Assembly: GCA_963706425.1 (NCBI GenBank)
Contig: CAVPMN010000020.1
Coordinates: 496,001 to 560,000 of the forward strand
DNA: 64,000 nucleotides
Reading direction: 5' to 3'
DNA from: CAVPMN01 sp963706425
Lineage (GTDB): Bacteria > Actinomycetota > Acidimicrobiia > Acidimicrobiales > Acidimicrobilacustridaceae
The notes under the pieces were generated by a model. That model was not told the origin of the DNA and ran no database searches. It saw only the letters and a list, made by a program, of their open reading frames with translations. Below, piece after piece: positions 35,145-44,023 of this stretch (position 1 is its first letter; each line of letters starts with the position of its first letter). Made by a program: the position numbers and the translations under genes.

Positions 35145-36644
35145 ATGGCCGCCTCTTCCGAGTCCCGCGTTCTGGCGCTCGACGCCGGCACCACCGGCGT
35201 GCGGGCCATCATCTTCGACCATTCCGGCGCGCCGGTCGACAGCTCCTATCGGGAGTTCACGCAGCATTTTCCCGAGCCAGGGCTGGTCGAGCACGATCCG
35301 GACGAGATCTGGGCCACGGCGCTCACCGTGCTCGGCGAGGTGTGCGGTCGGCTCGACGGGCCGCTCGCCGCCATCGGCATCACCGATCAGCGAGAGACCA
35401 CGGTGGTGTGGGACCGCACCACCGGCCACCCGCTGCACCGCGCCATCGTCTGGCAGGATCGCCGCACCGCACCCCGCTGCGAGCAACTGCTGGCCCAGGG
35501 CGAACTGCCGCGCATCCGGCGCACCACGGGCCTCGTGCTCGACCCCTACTTCTCTGCCACCAAGCTCGAGTGGCTGTTCACCGAGGGGGGTGTCACGCCG
35601 GGACCCGAGGTCGCGTTCGGCACGATCGACTCGTGGCTGCTCTGGAACCTCACCGGCGGGCAGGTGCACGCCACCGACGTCTCGAACGCCAGCCGCACGA
35701 TGCTGTTCGACCTGCGCTCGCTGTCCTGGTCCGACGAGCTGTGCGAGCTGTTCGGCGTGCCCCAGCACGTGTTGCCGGAGGTGAAGCCGTCGAGCGGACG
35801 TTTCGGCGTGGCGGCCGAGGGGCTGCCGGTGCCGGCGGGCACGCCCATCAGCGGCATCGCCGGCGACCAGCAGGCCGCCCTGTTCGGCCAGGCCTGCTTC
35901 ACGCCCGGCATGACCAAGAACACCTATGGCACCGGCTCGTTCGTGTTGATGAACGTGGGCGAGACCTGTCCCGAGCCGGTCGACGGCCTGCTCACCACCG
36001 TCGCCTGGTCGATCGGCGACGGACAAGGTGGGCAGGTCACGCACTATGCGTTCGAAGGCGCCATCTTCGTGACCGGCGCCGCGGTGCAGTGGCTCCGCGA
36101 CGGCCTCGGCATCATCGAGCAGGCGTCGGAGGTCGGGCCCCTCGCCGAGTCGATCCCCGACTCCGAGGGCGTGGTGCTGGTGCCGGCGTTCACCGGCCTC
36201 GGCAGTCCGTGGTGGGATCCCTACGCCCGAGGGACGTTGCTGGGCATCACCCGGGGCACCGGGCGCGCCCACCTGGCGCGGGCGGTGGTCGAGGCGATGG
36301 CGTTCCAGACCCGCGACGTGGTCGAGGCGATGTGTGCCGGGTCGCACCACGAGGTGCGTGGGGTGCGGGCCGACGGCGGGGCGTCGGCGATGCCCCTGCT
36401 CCTCCAACTGCAGGCCGATCAGCTGCAGGTGCCGGTGGCCCGACCGGTCGTGCAGGAGACCACGGCCCTCGGCGCGGCCTACCTCGCCGGACTGGCCGAG
36501 GGCGTCTGGCAGTCGATCGACGAGATCACCGACAACTGGATGCTCGACGTCGAGGTGACGCCGAAGGCCGAACGGGCGAGCGTCGACGAGTCCTACGCCC
36601 GCTGGCGCCGAGGCGTCGAGCGGTCACGCAACTGGGCCGAGTAG
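35145..36644 (+). CDS. glpK: Glycerol kinase
   Basis: 499 residues, normal length. FGGY motifs: LALDAGTTGVRAIIFDH, ITDQRETTVVWD, IVWQDRRTAPRCEQL, GTIDSWLLWNLTGG, ISGIAGDQQAALFGQACF and GMTKNTYGTGSFVLMN, and VRADGGASAMPLLLQLQADQL. Makes glycerol-3-phosphate from glycerol; GlpD at 61.4 kb could use the product. ATG at 35145 is six bases after TAGGGT (35133-35138), leaderless. No glycerol facilitator gene is next to it. Confidence 0.95.
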   Translation: MAASSESRVLALDAGTTGVRAIIFDHSGAPVDSSYREFTQHFPEPGLVEHDPDEIWATALTVLGEVCGRLDGPLAAIGITDQRETTVVWDRTTGHPLHRAIVWQDRRTAPRCEQLLAQGELPRIRRTTGLVLDPYFSATKLEWLFTEGGVTPGPEVAFGTIDSWLLWNLTGGQVHATDVSNASRTMLFDLRSLSWSDELCELFGVPQHVLPEVKPSSGRFGVAAEGLPVPAGTPISGIAGDQQAALFGQACFTPGMTKNTYGTGSFVLMNVGETCPEPVDGLLTTVAWSIGDGQGGQVTHYAFEGAIFVTGAAVQWLRDGLGIIEQASEVGPLAESIPDSEGVVLVPAFTGLGSPWWDPYARGTLLGITRGTGRAHLARAVVEAMAFQTRDVVEAMCAGSHHEVRGVRADGGASAMPLLLQLQADQLQVPVARPVVQETTALGAAYLAGLAEGVWQSIDEITDNWMLDVEVTPKAERASVDESYARWRRGVERSRNWAE

Positions 36645-36675
36645 GCGCGCCGGGCCGCCTGCCGGCACGGGCGAG

Positions 36676-37398
36676 CTAGCGGAACGTCATCGAGGGGTGA
36701 GCGATGCGGGCGCGTTGGCTGGTCAGCTCGCGAAACCGGGTGTCGACGATGCGCGCCAACGCGCTCGCCTGCCGCCTTTCTCGCGCACGGAATGCCTGGC
36801 CGGATCGGCCGAGCATCAACGCCAAGCCCGCTCCTGGCAGCGGAGCCCAGATCACGTCGTGGGCGCCGCCCTCGCCCCCCGCCACCCTGGCCGAACTCTG
36901 GCTCCCGGCCACGAAGGCGGCCAACCAGCCAGCCGGCGGGGCATCGCCTCGCTCGGTGATGACCTCGCCCGCCTCCAAGTCGATGACCGCGCCCCACACG
37001 GCGCCGATGGTGCGCACCGCGTGCTCGCACAACGCCTCGATCGCCTCGCCGGTGGTGGCGGCGCCGACGAGCATCGCCGCCGTCTCGAGCGCGTCGAGGC
37101 GGGGATCGTGCAACGCATCCGCGACTTCCCGGATGTCTTCGACATCGACGCCGTCGACCTGCTTGATCTCCGACACCAGCAGCTCGAGCACCGACTCGTC
37201 GGGGAGCTCCACGACCATCTCGTCGACCGCCCGACCGCCGCCCCGTTCGAGGATGTCGATGCCGACGACATCACCGCCGACGGCTCCGACCCGACTGGCC
37301 ACCGCACCGAGGGCGCCGGGCCGATCGGGCAACCACATCCGCAGCACGTAGGTAGATCGCTTCGCCGGGGTGGAACCCGTTGCGGGGGTGGAACGCAT
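36676..37398 (-). CDS. ACT-domain protein with C-terminal GAF-like region
   Basis: 240 residues. An ACT domain (TYVLRMWLPDRPGALGAVASRVGAVGGDVVGIDILERG) is followed by a second alpha/beta region (AMLVGAATTGEAIEALCEHAVRTIGAVWGAVIDLEAGEV ... FRARERRQASALARIVDTRF) that looks GAF-like. No catalytic domain; a small-molecule sensor is likely. ATG at 37398 is seven bases after TACGGT (37406-37411), leaderless. Divergent from the TetR gene, sharing the 120-base region with its operator. Confidence 0.75.
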   Translation of the reverse strand: MRSTPATGSTPAKRSTYVLRMWLPDRPGALGAVASRVGAVGGDVVGIDILERGGGRAVDEMVVELPDESVLELLVSEIKQVDGVDVEDIREVADALHDPRLDALETAAMLVGAATTGEAIEALCEHAVRTIGAVWGAVIDLEAGEVITERGDAPPAGWLAAFVAGSQSSARVAGGEGGAHDVIWAPLPGAGLALMLGRSGQAFRARERRQASALARIVDTRFRELTSQRARIAHPSMTFR

Positions 37399-37481
37399 GT
37401 CACGGACCGTACGGAGCAAACGTGAACACCGTGTTTCGCGTCCGCAAAGGGCACGCGAACCGGTGAGGCGCGTCTGCGTTC

Positions 37482-37511
37482 CTTGACCGGTCGGTCAAGT
37501 CTGTTTAGCGT
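37482..37511 (+). promoter_or_regulatory. TetR-type palindromic operator and leaderless promoter
   Basis: CTTGACCG (37482-37489) and CGGTCAAG (37492-37499) form a perfect 8-base inverted repeat around GT. TTGACC inside it is the -35; TAGCGT (37506-37511) follows after 17 bases as the -10, and the TetR ATG (37519) lies seven bases later, where transcription should begin. The operator therefore covers the -35 of the regulator gene, implying autorepression. Confidence 0.8.
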
Positions 37512-37518
37512 GGCCCGG

Positions 37519-38127
37519 ATGAGCAGGCGCCTGACCGCACGAGGACGCGAGCGGCGCCAGCAGCTGATGGACTACGCCACCCAGCGCTTCGCCGAGAACG
37601 GCTACCACCCCACCTCGGTCGCCGAGATCGTGCAGGGCCTCGGCGTGGGCAAGGGCGTCTTCTACTGGTACTTCGACAGCAAAGAGCAGCTGCTGCTCGA
37701 GATCCTCCGCGAGGCCCAGCACGATCTGCGCCGGGCCCAGCAGCAGGCCATCGGTGACGAGGACGACCCGATCCTGCGCATCGAACTGGGCCTGCGAGCG
37801 TCGATGCGTTGGTCGGCGCAGCATCGCGACGTCAACAAGCTGATCCAGTTCGCCGCCACCGAGGACCGCTTCGCTCCCGCCCTGCGCAAGGGCCAGGAGG
37901 TGGCGGTGGGCGACATCATCCGCATCGTGAAGGACGGCATCGACCGCGGCGAGATCCGCGACGCCGATCCGACCATGCTCGCCCACGCCATCCTGGGCGT
38001 CACCGCGCAGCTCGCCCGCATCTTCATCCACGAGCGCGGCGCGGCCGCCGAAGAGGTGGCCGATGCGGCCGTGACGTTCGTGCTCGAAGGCCTGCACGTG
38101 CCCGAGCCCGTCGCCGCCCGCCGCTGA
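37519..38127 (+). CDS. TetR-family transcriptional regulator
   Basis: 202 residues. N-terminal helix-turn-helix: RERRQQLMDYATQRFAENGYHPTSVAEIVQGLGVGKGVFYWYFDSKEQLLLEIL, the standard TetR_N motif. The C-terminal domain (TMLAHAILGVTAQLARIFIHERG) is of no recognised ligand class. It very likely binds the palindrome over its own promoter and may also control the divergent ACT gene. ATG 37519 is chosen over an upstream in-frame codon because it coincides with the predicted transcription start. Confidence 0.9.
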   Translation: MSRRLTARGRERRQQLMDYATQRFAENGYHPTSVAEIVQGLGVGKGVFYWYFDSKEQLLLEILREAQHDLRRAQQQAIGDEDDPILRIELGLRASMRWSAQHRDVNKLIQFAATEDRFAPALRKGQEVAVGDIIRIVKDGIDRGEIRDADPTMLAHAILGVTAQLARIFIHERGAAAEEVADAAVTFVLEGLHVPEPVAARR

Positions 38128-38136
38128 CCCAACGGC

Positions 38137-39313
38137 TCAGCCGAGTCGGGTGAGCGCCTTGCGCAGGTTGCGGACCGCCTGCGAGGTGCGCTGCTCGTTC
38201 TCGATGAGGGCGAAGCGCACGTGGCCGTCGCCGCCCGGGCCGAAGCCGACGCCGGGTGAGGTGGCCACCTGGGCCTCGCTGCACGAGGAACGAGGCGAAC
38301 TCGATCGATCCCATCTCGGCGTAGGGCTCGGGGATCGGCGCCCACACGAACATCGTGCCCCGCGGCGGCTCGAGATCCCACCCGATGCGCTGGAGGCCCC
38401 CGCACAACGTGTCGCGCCGGCTCTGGTAGATCTCCTGCACGACCTTGGGGTAGTCGGGCATCTCGTTCATGGTGACCGTGGCTGCGATCTGCACCGGTTG
38501 GAACGTGCCGTAGTCGAGATAGCTCTTCAGCTTGGCCAGTGCCTGCACCACGTCGGACCGCCCGAGCAGGAACGCCACCCGCCAGCCCGCCATCGAGAAC
38601 GACTTGGTCATCGAGTAGAGCTCGACGGCGACCTCCTTGGCCCCCTCGGCCTGGAGGATGGATGGCGGCGAGTAGCCGTCGAAGCCCAGATCGGCATAGG
38701 CGTTGTCGTGCACCACGATCACCTCGCGCTCCCGAGCGAAGTCGACCACCTTCTGCATGAAGTCGAGGTCGACGCACGTGGTGGTGGGGTTGTGCGGGAA
38801 CGACATGACGATGACGCGGGGCTTGGGCCACGAGTACTCCCAGGCCTCCTGCAGGTTCTCGAAGAAGTCGCGGTCGGTGCCGAGCGGCACCTCGCGGATG
38901 TCGGCCCCGGCGAACAGCGGTCCGTAGATGTGGATCGGATAGGAGGGCGACGGTACGAGGGCGGCGTCGCCAGGCTGCAACAGGGTCCACATCAGATGTG
39001 AGAAGCCCTCCTTGGCGCCGATGGTGTTGATGACCTCGGTGTCGGGGTCGATCTCGACACCGAACCGGCGCAGGTAGAGATCGCTGGCGGCCTGGCGCAG
39101 CTTCGGGATGCCCCGGCTGGCCGAGTAGCGGTGGTTGCGGGGATTGCGCACGGCCTCGACGACCTTGTCGACCGCCACGTCGGGGGAGGGCAGGTCGGGG
39201 TTGCCGAACCCCAGGTCGATGACGTCCTCGCCGGCTCGCCGGGCCTCCACCTTCAGGGCATCGATGATGGTGAAGACGTAGGGCGGAAGCGAGGTGATGC
39301 GGCGGAACTCCAT
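38137..39313 (-). pseudogene. AlaC-type aminotransferase, one frameshift
   Basis: Class I PLP aminotransferase close to E. coli AlaC (alanine-forming); the related DapL family is the alternative. Start FRRITSLPPYVFTIIDALKVEARR, then LGFGNPDLPSPD, HRYSASRGIPKLRQA, SPSYPIHIYGPLFAG, HDNAYADLGFDGY and the PLP lysine in YSMTKSFSMAGWRVAFLLG. The frame breaks near 38276-38284; the next frame continues EAQVATSPGVGFGPGGDGHVRFALIENEQR and stops at 38137. Length is 392 codons plus one base, so one extra base explains it. ATG lies six bases after TAGCCT (39320-39325). Confidence 0.88.
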
Positions 39314-39322
39314 GCCCGCAGG

Positions 39323-40303
39323 CTACTGGCGGCCCGCCAGCAGGGCGGCACCGATAGCGCCCGCTTCGGGACCGAACGTCGCTGCCACGATGCTGACCCT
39401 CCCCCGCTGGCGCGGGGCGAGCACGAGGTCGTGGAACGACTGGCGCACCGGACCCAACAGGGCCTCCCCCGCCTGGGCCAGGCCCCCGCCGACCACCACC
39501 ACCTCGGGATCGAGCAGGTCGACCAGGTTGGCCAGGCCGACGGCCACCCACCACGCGAACTGGCCCATGATCTCGAGCGACTCGGGGTCTCCCTCTCGAA
39601 CGCCACGGGTGACGTGCTCGCCGCGGACATCCTCGGGGTCGCCGCCCGCCAGCGCGACCAGATGGTCGGCCCGACCGGCCGCGGCCGCATCACGCGCCAG
39701 GCGACCGAGCCCGCTGCCGGAGGCGAAGCGCTCCCAGCAGCCTCGGCGGCCGCACGGGCAGGGTGGCCCGACGGGATCGATCACCATGTGCCCCGGCTCC
39801 CCCGCGAAGCCACCAGCGCCGCGGACCAGGCGACCGTCGACGACGAGTCCCGCCCCGATGCCGGTGCCGAGGGTGACCAGGATGGCGTGGGCCGATCCGG
39901 CCGCGGCGCCGAGGACGAACTCGCACCAGGTGGCGCAGTTGGCGTCGTTGTCGACCACCACTCGCCGCGAGAGGCGATCCTTCAGGTGCGGGCCGATCGC
40001 CAGGTCGGCCACCCCCGGCAGGTTCGGCGCGAACCGAAGCACACCGTCGTGGTCGACCAGACCGGCAGCTCCCACCCCGACCGCCCGGATGCCGCCGGCC
40101 GCCACCACCTCGGGGACGGCGTCGAGCTGACGGATCGTGTCGACCAGGGCGTCGAGGATGGCGGCCTCACCCCGAGGAGTGTCGACCCGCACCTCGGCCA
40201 CCCGGCCGGTGGGATCGGCGGTGTCGACGGCTCGACCGAGGATCTTGGTGCCGCCGATGTCGAGACCCGCGACGACAGTGACGGGCGGCGGGTCGGGCGG
40301 CAC
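39323..40303 (-). CDS. ROK-family glucokinase
   Basis: 326 residues. VAGLDIGGTKILGRAV (ATP loop), VVVDNDANCATWCEFVLG, VTLGTGIGAGLVVDGRLVRG, GEPGHMVIDPVGPPCPCGRRGCWERFASG (zinc motif CxCGxxGCxE) and VVVGGGLAQAG. Closer to classical actinobacterial glucokinase than the ROK protein at 17.7 kb. GTG at 40303 lies six bases after the stop of the eRF1-like gene (40309), so the two may be cotranscribed; the downstream aminotransferase has its own leaderless promoter at 39320-39325. Confidence 0.9.
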   Translation of the reverse strand: MPPDPPPVTVVAGLDIGGTKILGRAVDTADPTGRVAEVRVDTPRGEAAILDALVDTIRQLDAVPEVVAAGGIRAVGVGAAGLVDHDGVLRFAPNLPGVADLAIGPHLKDRLSRRVVVDNDANCATWCEFVLGAAAGSAHAILVTLGTGIGAGLVVDGRLVRGAGGFAGEPGHMVIDPVGPPCPCGRRGCWERFASGSGLGRLARDAAAAGRADHLVALAGGDPEDVRGEHVTRGVREGDPESLEIMGQFAWWVAVGLANLVDLLDPEVVVVGGGLAQAGEALLGPVRQSFHDLVLAPRQRGRVSIVAATFGPEAGAIGAALLAGRQ

Positions 40304-40308
40304 GCGAC

Positions 40309-41424
40309 TCAGTAGCGCAGCAGCGCGCCGATGCGACCGAGCACATCGAGATCGGCGTTGTCGACGCAGACCTCGACCCGGCAGCGTTGGTTGAGCGCGA
40401 CGTCGACCGCCTCCTCGACGATGTCGTCGACATGAGCCATCTGGCGACCGTCGATCGGGCACACCGGACCGAGGTGGCACAGGTAGCCACACTCGCAACG
40501 CCAGCCGGTCTCGCTGTAGCCCTGCGACACGAACATGACGTCGATGCGACGCTCGACGAGCGATGCGAGGGTGGCGTCGAGACCGGCCACGCCCTTGTGC
40601 CCGCCACCGACGGCGTCGCGCAGTCGGCTCACGAGATCGGCTTCCTTGCGTCGCTCGACGGCCCGCACCACGTCGAGGGCGGCGCGACGGATCTCGTCGA
40701 TGGTGGCGGTGGGCGACACGTTGATGTGCTCGCAGAGCCGCTCGACCAGATAGGGGTGCAAGAAGCTCTCGAGCGTCGATTCGAGCTCGGCAGGTGCGTG
40801 CACCGTGAGCCGGTCGAAGCCCTGCTCCTGGAACACGTGGAACGCGACGCTCGCGGCGTGGCGCAGATGCTGTGCCGTCAGTTCCTCGACGTGGTGCTGC
40901 TCACGGTCGTAGCCCTGGTCGCTGTGTCCCCGCAGGTCGTAGTCGCGCGGGAGGGCCTCGAACAGCTCGGAGCGGTCGACCAGCTCACCGAACTGGAACA
41001 CGAGCATGCGGGCGCGCTGGCGGTCGACGAGCAGCACCCCGAAGCGCTCGAGCTCCTGCACGAGCGACTCGAGCTGGCCCACCGCAGGTGCGGCGTTGAC
41101 CACGATGCGGCTGTGGACGCCGACCGGAAGGGGCACGACGTGCCAGAGATCGTGGGCGAGGCACGAGAAGATGGCCAGACCACGCGTGTTCGACCGGTCG
41201 AAGCCGTCGCGTACGAAGCTCTCGACGCGGTCGAGGTCGTCGGCCGCGGCCGCTCCGCTCGGCATCGACCGGGCTCTGCGCAGCAGGTGGTCGAGCTCGG
41301 CCTCGACGTCTTGCGACCTGACCAGCCGACGGCCGTCGACATCGAGGTAGCACGAGACGACGGGTGCGTGGTCGCTGCGAAACGAGGCCAGATGGCGGAT
41401 GGTGTCCTCGTCGATCACGGCCAC
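40309..41424 (-). CDS. Bacterial eRF1/Pelota-like protein (baeRF family)
   Basis: 371 residues. The three-domain archaeo-eukaryotic release-factor layout seen in bacterial homologues (baeRF; Balon-type hibernation factors belong to this group): N-terminal DHAPVVSCYLDVDGRRL, middle domain with RDYDLRGHSDQGYDREQHHVEEL (no GGQ, so peptide release is unlikely), and a C-terminal domain with GGGHKGVAGLDATLASLVERRIDVMFVSQGY carrying a zinc ribbon WRCECGYLCHLGPVCPIDG. GGAGG precedes the GTG at 41424. A ribosome-directed role is inferred from family only. The neighbour upstream is the degenerate SMC-like ATPase. Confidence 0.78.
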   Translation of the reverse strand: MAVIDEDTIRHLASFRSDHAPVVSCYLDVDGRRLVRSQDVEAELDHLLRRARSMPSGAAAADDLDRVESFVRDGFDRSNTRGLAIFSCLAHDLWHVVPLPVGVHSRIVVNAAPAVGQLESLVQELERFGVLLVDRQRARMLVFQFGELVDRSELFEALPRDYDLRGHSDQGYDREQHHVEELTAQHLRHAASVAFHVFQEQGFDRLTVHAPAELESTLESFLHPYLVERLCEHINVSPTATIDEIRRAALDVVRAVERRKEADLVSRLRDAVGGGHKGVAGLDATLASLVERRIDVMFVSQGYSETGWRCECGYLCHLGPVCPIDGRQMAHVDDIVEEAVDVALNQRCRVEVCVDNADLDVLGRIGALLRY

Positions 41425-41524
41425 GGCACCCTCCAGGGTCGGCCCGTCCGGGCCATCGGTCCAGCCCGGTCGACCGGACGTGATCCGATGGTAGGCGGCC
41501 GAGCCGCCGGGCGCGCCAGCCCGC

Positions 41525-43657
41525 TCAGGCAAACGGCGGTGGCGCGGCGACGACGGCGGCGCGCTCGAATCCGACCTCGCTCGCCCAGTTGGCGACGGTC
41601 GGGTCGTCACCGAGGTAGACCACCTGAACCGTCTCGGCCATGCGCTCGAGCTTGCCGAGCAGCGACCGCACGTTGTCCGGGTCGATGCCGGCGAACGTGT
41701 CGTCGAGCACCAGGGGCACCGATCCTGCATAGGAGACGTTGCGCAGGGCCGCCAACCGGGCCAACAGGTAGAACTCGATGGCCTCGGGGCCGCTGCGGGC
41801 CTCGTCGTCGCCGGGATCGACCTCGAACGCGAGCTCGCTGCGCGGACCGTCGTCGACCGGGTGGCCGGTCTGCTCGGCCAGCTCGCCTGCGAGCTTGATG
41901 AGCCTGCTGGCCGACACTGCCTCGATCTGGGTGGCGGCGTCGACCAGGGCTTCCCTGGCCTCGACCGCCTCGATGTGATCGGCTTCGTCCTCGCGAGCGG
42001 CCGCCAGCTCTGCCTCGAGCTCGTCGAGATCTGGCGCGAGCCCGTCGAGGCCGGTGACGGCGGCATCGGTGAGATCGATCGTGCCGGCGGCCGTCTCGGC
42101 TGCGGCCAGCACCTCGAGCTCGCGTTCGTTCGCTTCGAGGTCGGCCTGGTGACGGCGACGCTCGTCTCGTAGCTCGGTGACCCGATCGTTGATGCCGGCG
42201 GCCTCGGCGAGGAACGCGTCGGCCACGACGACGGCGTAGTCGACGCCGACCATGTCGGGCGGCAACGTCAGGCCGACCAGCTCGAGCTGGTAGACGAGCG
42301 CGTCGACCAGCTCCTCGGTGGTGATCTCGCGCTTGGGCACCTTCAGCTGGCGCAAGGCGGTCTCGACGTCCTCGGGCTCGTCTCCCCCGAGCAGGTCGTA
42401 GGCCTCGAGGTAGACCTCTTCGAGACGGTCGATCAGCGCCCGGTGCTCAGGGTCGGCCTCCATCATGGCGGTGATGTCGGCCCAGTGCGCCTCCGCGGCC
42501 TCGAGGTCGAGCCGGGCCCTCTCGAGCTTCTGCTCCGCGATCGGGTCGATCGACAGCAGGGTCGATCCCATCACGTAGGCACTCCACGTCGGGAATCCCA
42601 CCCGGTCGAGGATGACCTGCTCGGCGGCGACGGCGTCGTCGAGGCGCTTTTGATTGCGTCGACCGAACCCCGACGCCTTGCGTTCGGCTTCGAGCACCTC
42701 TTCGTGGGCGGCCTCGAGCTCGGCGATGTCGTCCGGTGACAGGTTGGGCTTGGCGACCCCTCGCTCGGCGGCGGCCAACGCGGTCCTCGCCTCCTCGAGC
42801 CGTTGCATGGCCGAGGCCGGCCCGAAGCCGCGATCCTCGAGCCCCTGCTCGAGCTGGCGGACGTCGGCCTGGAGCTGGACGAACTCGTCGGCCAGGGCGT
42901 GGGCCCGCTCGGAGGGCACGTAGTCGATCGGACCCGGGTCGCGGATGGCATCGAGCAGCACCTGGATGGGGCGGGTGTCGATGGCCGACAGCTCGTCGAG
43001 CCCGCGGTCGATGCGCGCCATCTCGTCCCGCAGCTGCTCGATCTCGACGTCGAGCTCGGCCTGGCGCAGCGCGATGTCGCCGGCGTCGAGCGAGGCGAGC
43101 GGGTCGATCTCGCCGGCGCCGTCGCCGGTGAGCGCGGCTCGCGCTCGTTCGAGCGAGGTCTCGGCCCGCTCTCGCCGGGCGCGGGCTGCCTCGAGGCCTT
43201 GCCGGGTGCGAGCCATGGCGTCTCGCAGCAGCTCGAGAGCCTCGGCGGACTCGTCGCGCCGGCGGCGGGCGGCATCGAGGTCGGGGAATCGGCCCTCGGG
43301 GGTCACCGCCAGGAACTGGTCGACGGTGAGCCGCTGGGGCTCGGCCGGGGCCGAGCCGGCGGACACCTCGGCGTCGTCCGTGCCCGGCTGGGGCAGGTCG
43401 GTCGGGCGCACCAACACGTCGAGGTCGCCGACCTTGAGATCGAGCAGCGCCAGCGTGTCGGGCGTGAGGTCGAGGAGCACGCCGTGGGCCTCGACCAGCC
43501 CACCGATGCCAGGGTCGGCCCCGGTCGGCAGGGTGGAGATGGCGTGCAGCACCTGCTGGCGTCCGAGCAGTCCGAGCCCGTTCACCACGGTGACGATCGG
43601 GTGGAAGTCGAGCGCCGACTCTTCAGAGCCGTTGGGGTTGAGCGAGAGGAGCCTCAT
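41525..43657 (-). CDS. SMC/SbcC-like protein with degenerate ATPase motifs
   Basis: 710 residues. The N-terminus MRLLSLNPNGSEESALDFHPIVTVVNGLGLLGRQQVLHAI aligns with SbcC-like ATPase heads, but the Walker A (GxxGxGKS/T) is replaced by NGLGLLGRQQ. Long coiled coil rich in Glu/Ala/Arg covers about 120-600. The C-terminal head has GPEAIEFYLLARLAALR (signature-like), Walker B VPLVLDDTFAGIDPDNV with DD instead of DE, and QVVYLGDDP where a switch His is expected. ATP binding is therefore doubtful. AGGAGG precedes the ATG at 43657. No nuclease partner (SbcD) is adjacent; the eRF1-like gene follows 100 bases downstream. Confidence 0.75.
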   Translation of the reverse strand: MRLLSLNPNGSEESALDFHPIVTVVNGLGLLGRQQVLHAISTLPTGADPGIGGLVEAHGVLLDLTPDTLALLDLKVGDLDVLVRPTDLPQPGTDDAEVSAGSAPAEPQRLTVDQFLAVTPEGRFPDLDAARRRRDESAEALELLRDAMARTRQGLEAARARRERAETSLERARAALTGDGAGEIDPLASLDAGDIALRQAELDVEIEQLRDEMARIDRGLDELSAIDTRPIQVLLDAIRDPGPIDYVPSERAHALADEFVQLQADVRQLEQGLEDRGFGPASAMQRLEEARTALAAAERGVAKPNLSPDDIAELEAAHEEVLEAERKASGFGRRNQKRLDDAVAAEQVILDRVGFPTWSAYVMGSTLLSIDPIAEQKLERARLDLEAAEAHWADITAMMEADPEHRALIDRLEEVYLEAYDLLGGDEPEDVETALRQLKVPKREITTEELVDALVYQLELVGLTLPPDMVGVDYAVVVADAFLAEAAGINDRVTELRDERRRHQADLEANERELEVLAAAETAAGTIDLTDAAVTGLDGLAPDLDELEAELAAAREDEADHIEAVEAREALVDAATQIEAVSASRLIKLAGELAEQTGHPVDDGPRSELAFEVDPGDDEARSGPEAIEFYLLARLAALRNVSYAGSVPLVLDDTFAGIDPDNVRSLLGKLERMAETVQVVYLGDDPTVANWASEVGFERAAVVAAPPPFA

Positions 43658-43717
43658 GGTGTCCTCCTCATCGGCCGAAAAGGGTTGGGTTTTGAGGGGT
43701 TCGCGAGCTGCGGCCGA

Positions 43718-44023
43718 TCAGGAGACCCGGATGTGCTGCACGCCCCCGGCGAACGGATCGTCGTCGTCGGACCCGGAGTCGGGCACGGACCCGGGCCGGG
43801 CGTCACGCACGGCGCGAGCGGCTCCCTGGGCGACCGACGACACGGCGTCGACGACCGACGACACCGCCTCGCGATCGTCGACCACCTCCTCGACCACGTC
43901 GAGGAACGCCCGCGCCGCGGCGATCATCTCCCGAGCGGCAGCCTGCAGGTGGTCGACGCCCTCGGCAGCCTTTTGGCCAGCCGAGCTGGCGTCGTCCGGA
44001 TCGCTCGACTCCCCGTCGCTCAC
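43718..44023 (-). CDS. Small acidic protein next to ArsA-like ATPase
   Basis: 101 residues: disordered acidic N-terminus, an amphipathic helical core (HLQAAAREMIAAARAFLDVVEEVVDDREAVSSVVDAVSSVAQGAARAV) and a short acidic tail ending FAGGVQHIRVS. No named family. ATG overlaps the ArsA-like stop as ATGA, so it is coupled to that ATPase and may be its small partner (inference). No signal peptide. Confidence 0.7.
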   Translation of the reverse strand: MSDGESSDPDDASSAGQKAAEGVDHLQAAAREMIAAARAFLDVVEEVVDDREAVSSVVDAVSSVAQGAARAVRDARPGSVPDSGSDDDDPFAGGVQHIRVS

